Source: QHBQ01 sp038230695
GTDB lineage: Bacteria; Chloroflexota; Chloroflexia; QHBQ01
DNA: 17,885 nucleotides
Assembly: GCA_038230695.1 (NCBI GenBank)
Contig: JBBRMT010000082.1
Coordinates: 1 to 17,885, forward strand
Direction: 5' to 3'
Both the position numbers and the translations under genes were made by a program. Each line of letters begins with the position of its first letter. The first letter of the stretch is position 1. Below, one piece after another: positions 13,182 through 17,885 of the stretch. The notes below the pieces were generated by a model that had not been told where the DNA came from, did not search any database, and saw nothing but the letters and a program-made list of their open reading frames with translations.

Positions 13182-13967
13182 CTAGTCTACTGCCAACTGC
13201 GCTACTGCGGTTGGCAGTTCGTTCATACTGGCAATCTCCACATCCGGCACGGTGCCAGGGCTGGCGTTGCGGCCGGTTGCGCCGTGTCCGTCGCGGTTGT
13301 ACCAGATGGTACGTAGGCCCGCCGCCTGCGCCCCAGCCACATCGAAGCGCAGGCTGTCGCCGATATGCGCCACGCTAGCGGGAGTGATGGTCGGGTCAGC
13401 CTGCTGCAAGGCAGCGACGGCAGCGAGGTAGATACGCGGGTCGGTCTTGTAATAGCCGCTCTCCGCCGAGGTGATCACGGCGGCAAAGTAGTGGCGAAGT
13501 TCCAGCTTGTCCATCGCCCAATCCACGAATGGGGGATAAGCCGCGCTCGATACCACCGCCATTGGCCGAGTGCCAGCCATCGCCGCCAGCGCGTCTACCA
13601 CCCCCGGTACGGGCGCAACCTCGGCCAGACAGTCGCGCATCAGCGCGGCCACGGCCTCCTCCACCAGATCGGGCGGTGCGCCTACCCCAAACTCGCCGTT
13701 GACGATCTGCTCGACGGCGGCAATTGCGCTTACTTCTATCCCGCTACGCCTTGCCTCCGCCCGCAGGTCGGCATAGCGGGCATCAGCCTCATCCAGCCAC
13801 GCCGCAGCATCAGGCCCCGCCATCAGGTTGCGGGCGCAGCGATCCGCCGCGTGTTCGCTGATGTAGCGCAGGGCCTCGCGGGCCAGCGTGCGGATCTCCA
13901 AATCGAGCCAGGCATCGCACAGCGCCAGGGTATTGTGGAAGTCGAAGGTTAGAGCAAGTATAGGCAT
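13182..13967 (-). CDS. HAD family hydrolase with altered motif I
   Basis: 261 residues from ATG 13967. The frame continues to 14063, but the extra residues are encoded by a heptamer repeat (AYIYHLPFNIYHSPF) and the family sequence begins at MPILALTFDFHNTLA. Motifs: I, D9-F-H11-N-T13; II, S140 (VVSS); III, K174 (YYKTDP); IV, GDSLRFD with D204 and D209. A helical cap lies at about 17-115. In most phosphatases of this family position 11 is the acid/base Asp; here it is His, so either the reaction uses another group or the activity is not a classical phosphatase. No strong Shine-Dalgarno site is visible. Downstream of a HEAT-repeat gene, 99 bases away. Substrate unknown. Confidence 0.85.
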   Translation of the reverse strand: MPILALTFDFHNTLALCDAWLDLEIRTLAREALRYISEHAADRCARNLMAGPDAAAWLDEADARYADLRAEARRSGIEVSAIAAVEQIVNGEFGVGAPPDLVEEAVAALMRDCLAEVAPVPGVVDALAAMAGTRPMAVVSSAAYPPFVDWAMDKLELRHYFAAVITSAESGYYKTDPRIYLAAVAALQQADPTITPASVAHIGDSLRFDVAGAQAAGLRTIWYNRDGHGATGRNASPGTVPDVEIASMNELPTAVAQLAVD

Positions 13968-13974
13968 GGCGAGA

Positions 13975-14016
13975 AATGGTGAATGGTAAATGTTGAATGG
14001 TAAATGGTAAATGTAG
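13975..14016. repeat. Heptamer tandem repeat (AATGGTA-type, six units)
   Basis: Units AATGGTG, AATGGTA, AATGTTG, AATGGTA, AATGGTA, AATGTAG: 42 bp with an exact 7-bp period. It begins eight bases upstream of the HAD start codon, replacing the place where a ribosome binding site would be expected. Confidence 0.92.
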
Positions 14017-14051
14017 GGGGCTGTACCAGTCCCGGCACTCATTGTACCACA

Positions 14052-14072
14052 CTCATACCTCATCCCTCATGC
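14052..14072. repeat. Heptamer tandem repeat (CTCATNC x3) at the end of the HEAT-repeat gene
   Basis: CTCATAC CTCATCC CTCATGC. The HEAT-repeat gene stop codon (complement TCA at 14067-14069) lies within the third unit. Confidence 0.75.
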
Positions 14073-14978
14073 CTGGTCTTTAGCGATATACTTCAGCGCC
14101 TCGGCTGCCACCTGTTGTCGCGCCGGATCGTCGTGCCATGATTTTAGCAGCGCAGTGACGTGGGCGGGGTCGGCTTTGGCGAGGTTGCGGAGCGGCAGCA
14201 CCGTTGCCCGCCAGACGAAGCGACGCGGGTCGGCAGCCAGTGCGGTGAGGATGGGCAGCCCGAACTCTAGTTGCTTGCGGGCTTGGCCTGCGCTGAATAC
14301 CATCGCCAGGTTCCAGCGGGTTGCTTCGCGGTCATCAGTCTCAAACCAACGTCGCAGACGGGCAAGGGTTGGCTGTGAGTAGTAGGCTATCAGACACGCG
14401 CCAATGGCGAATGGGCCGAGGTTCTTACGCACGTACTCGTCGCGGTCGCCAATCAGCGGGTCAAGCAGAGCCAGCAGCGGTTCGGCCCGCTGCGGCATTT
14501 TACGGCTGGCCGCCTCCATCACGACGATGCAGACGGCACGGCGCACGTTGGCGCTGGCATCGCCAGTCCAGGCTTGCAGGGTGGGGTAGAAGAGGTCGAA
14601 GTTGTTGTGCAGCACGAAGCCCGCCGCCGAACCAGCCCACTCGCGCACCTCCCAGTTGGGGTCGTAGGCAAGGCGGTGGAGCAAGGCGCTCACCTCAGCG
14701 GGATACTCAGCGTAGGCGGGACGTGCCACGAAGGCCGCCAACGAACGGCAGCCCGATGTGTCATAGGCGATGGCTGCGTAGGCAAACGCTAGCCGTTGCG
14801 CCGCTGTGGGCAGCACAGCAAGGACAAGGTCAATCACCGCCCGCTTGTCCTTTGCGTTGGGAGCGCCCGCGTGCGGCGTGGTCCGCTGGTTGTAGGTCGC
14901 CATCGCCCGCGCATAGTCACCTGTTTGTAGCGCGGCGCGGATTTGCGCCAGCCATTCTTCCATAGAAGTTACACCCAT
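14067..14978 (-). CDS. HEAT-repeat protein, distantly AlkD-like (DNA alkylation repeat)
   Basis: 303 residues, all helical. From about residue 95 there are HEAT-type helix pairs: SALLHRLAYDPNWEVREWAGSAAGFVL (97-123), TGDASANVRRAVCIVVMEAA (138-157), DRDEYVRKNLGPFAIGACLIAYY (178-200), ADPRRFVWRATVLPLRNLAKAD (249-270) and DDPARQQVAAEALKYIAKD (283-301). The pattern of Trp/Glu/Val-Arg at helix starts recalls AlkD, a DNA glycosylase for alkylated bases, but the AlkD catalytic Trp/Asp residues cannot be assigned with certainty. It may instead be a plain scaffold. No signal peptide. Start at ATG 14978; M6 (14963) is an alternative, and neither has a good ribosome binding site. TGCTATCAAT at 14994-14985 could be a weak -10 box placed for a leaderless mRNA. 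Confidence 0.7.
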   Translation of the reverse strand: MGVTSMEEWLAQIRAALQTGDYARAMATYNQRTTPHAGAPNAKDKRAVIDLVLAVLPTAAQRLAFAYAAIAYDTSGCRSLAAFVARPAYAEYPAEVSALLHRLAYDPNWEVREWAGSAAGFVLHNNFDLFYPTLQAWTGDASANVRRAVCIVVMEAASRKMPQRAEPLLALLDPLIGDRDEYVRKNLGPFAIGACLIAYYSQPTLARLRRWFETDDREATRWNLAMVFSAGQARKQLEFGLPILTALAADPRRFVWRATVLPLRNLAKADPAHVTALLKSWHDDPARQQVAAEALKYIAKDQA

Positions 14979-15010
14979 TTAAGCATTGATAGCAGTTCGA
15001 TATCCTCCCC

Positions 15011-15031
15011 AGCCCCCAGCGGGGGCTTTTT
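15011..15031 (+). terminator. Rho-independent-type terminator facing lexA, with no gene before it
   Basis: AGCCCCC (15011-15017), loop AGC, GGGGGCT (15021-15027), then TTTT. The T-run is on the plus strand, but no plus-strand gene precedes it. It may shield lexA from readthrough, or be a copy of the CTCC..GGAGG repeat family with a chance T-run. Confidence 0.55.
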
Positions 15032-15147
15032 GCACGTTCGGCACCGACCTCTACCTAATTATCAGCAGCATTGTAGCGCATCCCACTCCGCCCAACAAGA
15101 GGGTCATCCACAATTTTAGTGCAAATGTTCTGGATTTTGGGGAAAAC

Positions 15148-15161
15148 AGAACGAATATTCT
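15148..15161. promoter_or_regulatory. Second (upstream) LexA box
   Basis: AGAACGAATATTCT, one mismatch from the AGAAC-N4-GTTCT palindrome. Its centre is 39 bp upstream of the centre of the main operator, so two LexA dimers could bind the region. Confidence 0.6.
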
Positions 15162-15180
15162 AAAATTGCCCAAAAAAGTA

Positions 15181-15210
15181 TTGACAAGAACAATTGTTCT
15201 ATGATACAAT
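15181..15210 (+). promoter_or_regulatory. lexA promoter with operator in the spacer
   Basis: TTGACA (15181-15186), 18-bp spacer, TACAAT (15205-15210). The spacer starts with a perfect 14-bp palindrome AGAACAATTGTTCT (15187-15200), matching the GAAC-N4-GTTC type of LexA box known from Gram-positive bacteria. Bound LexA would block RNA polymerase: autorepression. Confidence 0.9.
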
Positions 15211-15279
15211 GCGTTCGCACAGATGTTCTAACTTTACCGCCGAACCAACTACCAACCTTACGTACTTGAGAGGAAGTGC

Positions 15280-15945
15280 ATGATGGCAACGTCATCAGGG
15301 CTGCCCAAGCGCCAGAAGCAGGTGTGGATGTACATCGCCAAATGGGGCCACGACAAGGGCTATCCCCCCACCTATCGTGAGATTGCCGAGGGGCTGAAGA
15401 TGGCTTCAGTATCCACAGTAGTCTACCACCTGGACGCGCTGGAGAAGAAGGGCTACCTGCGTCGCACCGATAACGCCGCTCGCTCCATCGAACTGCTAAT
15501 CCAGCCAATTACCACCGCGCCGCGCAGCGAACAACCCAGGCCAACCACGCCCGCCGTGGTGCGCGTCCCCATCATGGGCGACATCGCTGCCAGCCCGCCC
15601 ATCCCCGCCAACGAGGAGCGCGGCGAATACGTTAGCCTGCCAATTACGATGCTCAACGGCAACCACAACGCATATATTCTGCGCGTGCGCGGCTGGAGCA
15701 TGGTGGACGCAGGCATTGGCGATGGCGACCTGGTATTGATCCAGCCCAGCGATACCGCCGACAATGGCGAAATCGTGGTTGCCTGCCTCGACAACGATGT
15801 TACCCTCAAGCGGTTCTACCGCGACGGCCATCAGATCACCTTGATGCCCGCCAACCCCAACTATCAGCCCATCTACGCCAGCGACGCGCAGGTGCGGGTG
15901 CAGGGCAAGCTGATGTGCGTTATCCGCCGCCTGTCGGAGAATTAA
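15280..15945 (+). CDS. lexA: LexA, SOS-response repressor and self-cleaving protease
   Basis: 221 residues (ATG 15280; ATG 15283 equally possible; GAGAGGAAG upstream). The N-terminal winged helix-turn-helix (about 8-72) contains GYPPTYREIAEGLKMASVSTVVYHLDALEKKGYLRR. The C-terminal S24 peptidase domain has the catalytic pair S140 (RVRGWSMVDAGI) and K177 (VTLKRF). RecA-stimulated self-cleavage normally occurs at Ala-Gly; here the site in VPIMGDIAASPPIPA reads Ala104-Ser105. The residue before the nucleophile is Trp, where Asp is usual (GDSM). The protein represses DNA-damage genes and, judging from the two boxes upstream, itself. It has its own promoter; no SOS gene lies next to it, although dprA is in the window. 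Confidence 0.96.
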   Translation: MMATSSGLPKRQKQVWMYIAKWGHDKGYPPTYREIAEGLKMASVSTVVYHLDALEKKGYLRRTDNAARSIELLIQPITTAPRSEQPRPTTPAVVRVPIMGDIAASPPIPANEERGEYVSLPITMLNGNHNAYILRVRGWSMVDAGIGDGDLVLIQPSDTADNGEIVVACLDNDVTLKRFYRDGHQITLMPANPNYQPIYASDAQVRVQGKLMCVIRRLSEN

Positions 15946-15949
15946 CAAT

Positions 15950-16024
15950 CTCCCCTCCCGCCGGGAGGGGCTGGGGGTGGGTTCCAAATTACTCCTCTCC
16001 CACCGGGAGAGGTAGGGTGAGGGC
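15950..16024. repeat. Two CTCC...GGGAGG hairpin repeats after lexA
   Basis: First unit: CCCCTCCC (15952-15959), GCC, GGGAGGGG (15963-15970), tail CTGGGGGTGGGTTC. Second unit: CCTCTCCC (15994-16001), ACC, GGGAGAGG (16005-16012), tail TAGGGTGAGGGC. Each stem has 8 bp. They start within six bases of the lexA stop and may end lexA transcription or halt 3'-exonucleases; there is no T-run. Confidence 0.8.
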
Positions 16025-16094
16025 AAGGGCGTAAGCCCTTTGTTCGATAGAACAAGCTGGCGCGGCCAGTAAAGTGTGAAAGGGAGGAAGTAAG

Positions 16095-16865
16095 ATGGCG
16101 AGTGCAGCACAGCGGGCTTATCAACCACAGGAAGACCGCGCCAGCCGAGGCAGCCGCAGCGACTGGAGCCAGATGATGAATAGCAGCCTGGGGATGTTGG
16201 ACGATGAGGCGGAGGAGCAGCGCACCGGCACGATGGCCCGCCCGATGCGCCCGGTGCGTCCGGTCGGTCAGCCCACTGGCAACCTGCGGGCAATGCCGGT
16301 AGCGGTAGCGCAGCCCCATCAGCAGGCGGCCACTGATCAAGGGTCAATGACGCGGCTGGGTCGCGCCAGCAACGCGCTCGGTCAGGCCAAGCCGGTCGCT
16401 TTCGTCGCGCTCGGCGCAGTGGTGCTGCTGGCTGCTTATCTGCTGGTTAGTACGGCAGCAGCCTTCGTCGGCACCAAGCTAGACGACATGACCTACACCA
16501 CCACCCGCACCACCAACCTCGATGCCTATGTCGGTCACAACGAGACCCCTGGCAACCCGACCCACTTCACCGCACAGAACATTCGCGGCCAGATCGCCAT
16601 TATTGAGTACCCTGGCGGCGACCCCTCCAAGGCGATGGTCATTACCGGCCCCTACCTATTCGGCGCGGATGAGGATAAGACTCCGGTCAATGTCAACGTC
16701 TCCGACATCAATGGCGACGGCAAGCCCGACCTGATTGTTACGGCTAAGGGCGCACAGACAGTGTACGTCAACGATGGCAGCAAGTTCCGCCCAATGAACC
16801 CCGACGAGCGGGCGGCAATCGAGAAGGCAATCAGCAGTGCGGCCACTGCGGCCAGCGGCAAGTAG
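16095..16865 (+). CDS. Membrane-anchored protein with an FG-GAP/VCBS-type calcium-binding motif
   Basis: 256 residues from ATG 16095, preceded by GGGAGGAAG, a strong ribosome binding site. Residues 1-98 are polar, with Pro/Arg/Gln-rich stretches and no folded-domain look (inside the cell). One membrane helix lies at 100-125 (VAFVALGAVVLLAAYLLVSTAAAFVG). Outside, residues 126-256 include NIRGQIAIIEYPGGDPSKAMVITGPYLFG and the loop D204-I-N-G-D-G-K-P-D212, the calcium-binding pattern of FG-GAP/VCBS repeats, followed by LIVTAKGAQTVYVNDG. Only one such repeat is visible, fewer than in a full propeller, so the protein may bind a partner. The next gene also has a cytoplasmic tail, one membrane helix and an outer domain, suggesting a shared envelope role. 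Confidence 0.75.
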   Translation: MASAAQRAYQPQEDRASRGSRSDWSQMMNSSLGMLDDEAEEQRTGTMARPMRPVRPVGQPTGNLRAMPVAVAQPHQQAATDQGSMTRLGRASNALGQAKPVAFVALGAVVLLAAYLLVSTAAAFVGTKLDDMTYTTTRTTNLDAYVGHNETPGNPTHFTAQNIRGQIAIIEYPGGDPSKAMVITGPYLFGADEDKTPVNVNVSDINGDGKPDLIVTAKGAQTVYVNDGSKFRPMNPDERAAIEKAISSAATAASGK

Positions 16866-16868
16866 GCC

Positions 16869-17006
16869 GAAGGTAGAAGGTAGAAGGTAGACGTTAGATC
16901 GTGGCTGATGCTTTGGTCTGTACATCCATAACGCAAGCCCGCTGAAGGCTGAGGCCGCTCAAACTGAGTTATCTATTCTACCTTCTGCCTTCTACCTTCT
17001 ACATTT
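16869..17006. repeat. Facing heptamer repeats, (GAAGGTA)n and (TACCTTC)n, between the two membrane-protein genes
   Basis: GAAGGTA x3 plus GACGTTA (16869-16896) begins four bases after the stop codon. TACCTTC, TGCCTTC, TACCTTC, TACATTT (16979-17006), with a degenerate TCTATTC before it, is its reverse complement. The two arms, about 80 bp apart, could form a cruciform or a long hairpin in RNA. The 80 bp between them contain nothing recognisable. Confidence 0.88.
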
Positions 17007-17050
17007 CCTGTGATGACGTTTTAGCAAAATGCGAGAAAGAGAACATAACC

Positions 17051-17885
17051 GTGGATAACGCCATCAGTTTCAGCAGCCGTATTGAACACCAGGGCGAGTT
17101 GGTGGGTGGCAGTTTCAAGATTGAGCGGCCTACAGCGGTGAAGACCCCCGCCCGCAAGAAGGCCGCCGCACCCGCTACCCCGCAGCGCAAGAGCGCAGCA
17201 GTGGCCCAGCCCCAGCCACCCGCGCCAGCCACCTACCAGTGGGCGCGGCAGGTAGCCGAGGCGGAGCATGAGGTCTACGCTCACGAACAGGATGCGCTAC
17301 CATTCGCGCCGCAGCTACCGTTGGCCGCCTCATATTATCAGCAGTCAGATTACGATTACCGTTACGCCCCCGGCGGTATCGCTCACGAAGGCAACACTGG
17401 CGAGATGCCGATAGTGCGCCGCAGCCGCTCCGTGTTTGCCCTGTTTGGCGTGACCGCGATCGTCTTCGCCGCGCTGCTGGTTGGCACCAGCCAGCTAGGC
17501 GGCAAGGGTGGCGCCATCCTCAGCGCAATGGTTGGCAATCAGATGGTCAGCGTGGCCGGGCAGATGGCCCCTGGTTTGCTTATAAACCAGGGCCAGGCGC
17601 CCGCCCCCGCTGCCAGCAGCAACAGCCAGGCACAGCGACAACCAGGCTCCAGCGACTACAAGCTGCTGGGCAAGCCAAGCATCAGCGTGGCGACTATCGA
17701 GCAGGTGCTGAAGCAGTTCAACTCGCCCGCAGTGGGCAACGGGCAGACGTTCTACGACCTCGGCGTGAAGTATGGGGTTGACCCAGCGTTCATGCTGGCC
17801 TTCTTCGTCCACGAGTCGGCGGCTGGCACTGCGGGCGCGGCGGTGGCAACCAAATCGGTTGGCAACATCATCTGCGTGGGCTGGA
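17051..17885 (+). CDS. Membrane-anchored glucosaminidase-domain protein (cut by the right edge)
   Basis: 278 residues are visible and the frame is open at the edge. Start at GTG 17051 (VDNAISFSSRIEHQGE), with a weak GAGAAAGAGA upstream; no better in-frame start was found. Residues 1-126 are a polar, Ala/Pro/Gln-rich tail; a membrane helix is at 128-145 (SVFALFGVTAIVFAALLVGT); a Gln/Ala/Pro linker runs to about 200. From about residue 208 a glucosaminidase (GH73-like) domain begins: SISVATIEQVLKQFNSP, FYDLGVKYGVDPAFMLAFFVHESAAGT and NIICVGW. E255 in HES is the likely catalytic acid. It should cut the glycan strands of peptidoglycan outside the membrane. Several residues of the domain lie outside the window. 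Confidence 0.85.
   Translation, partial: MDNAISFSSRIEHQGELVGGSFKIERPTAVKTPARKKAAAPATPQRKSAAVAQPQPPAPATYQWARQVAEAEHEVYAHEQDALPFAPQLPLAASYYQQSDYDYRYAPGGIAHEGNTGEMPIVRRSRSVFALFGVTAIVFAALLVGTSQLGGKGGAILSAMVGNQMVSVAGQMAPGLLINQGQAPAPAASSNSQAQRQPGSSDYKLLGKPSISVATIEQVLKQFNSPAVGNGQTFYDLGVKYGVDPAFMLAFFVHESAAGTAGAAVATKSVGNIICVGW

Larger units (their letters stand above)
14979..15279. other. Divergent region between the HEAT gene and lexA
   Basis: No protein-coding gene. It holds a terminator-like hairpin on the plus strand (15011-15031), about 115 bases without recognised features, then the lexA control region with two LexA boxes, a promoter and several TGTTCT half sites (about 15126, 15224). Confidence 0.7.

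Noticed and set aside
13975..14072. CRISPR array
   Set aside because: Units are 7 bp and contiguous with no spacers; no cas genes are present.

Overview
The window looks like a moderately GC-rich chromosomal segment of a Chloroflexota bacterium. This is an inference from gene content, not a database match: an LL-diaminopimelate aminotransferase of the DapL type, a prolyl-tRNA synthetase of the archaeal/eukaryotic-like type, a LexA whose boxes follow GAAC-N4-GTTC, long Thr/Pro/Ala-rich linkers in exported proteins, and GC-rich dispersed hairpin repeats. No plasmid, phage, CRISPR or complete insertion sequence is visible.

Layout. 1-646 (+): end of azlC and complete azlD, a branched-chain amino acid exporter pair. 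884-2047 (-): dapL. 2362-3333 (+): an exported, membrane-anchored DUF305 protein. 3362-4942 (+): a complete transcription unit (promoter, structured 5' leader, PotD-like lipoprotein, Rho-independent terminator). 4943-5300: a nest of repeats. 7158-5301 (-): an ECF sigma factor followed by its probable anti-sigma factor. 7152-7313 (+): promoter, tRNA-Leu(CAA) and terminator. 7388-8473 (+): dprA, with a promoter placed so that the mRNA is probably leaderless. 8474-9260: repeats plus one doubtful small gene. 10785-9280 (-): proS, divergent from 11254-13158 (+), a zinc-ribbon/TPR protein followed by a GNAT acetyltransferase. 14978-13182 (-): a HEAT-repeat protein and a HAD hydrolase. 15148-15945 (+): lexA with two LexA boxes. 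16095-17885 (+): two membrane-anchored proteins, one with an FG-GAP-type calcium motif and one with a glucosaminidase domain that runs off the right edge.

Most genes are housekeeping or stress related (SOS control, DNA uptake/recombination, envelope stress sigma/anti-sigma, cell-wall enzyme, amino acid synthesis and export). Apart from azlCD, the sigma/anti-sigma pair, the TPR/GNAT pair and perhaps the last two genes, neighbours do not form one pathway.

The most unusual feature lies between the genes. Eight separate loci hold short tandem repeats with a strict 7-bp period but different unit sequences, each at or within a few bases to about 100 bases of a gene end. Two GC-rich hairpin repeat families occupy the same boundaries. 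In addition, all five recognisable sigma-70 type promoters have an 18-bp spacer, the lexA operator fills the lexA promoter spacer, and the LexA self-cleavage site reads Ala-Ser in place of Ala-Gly.
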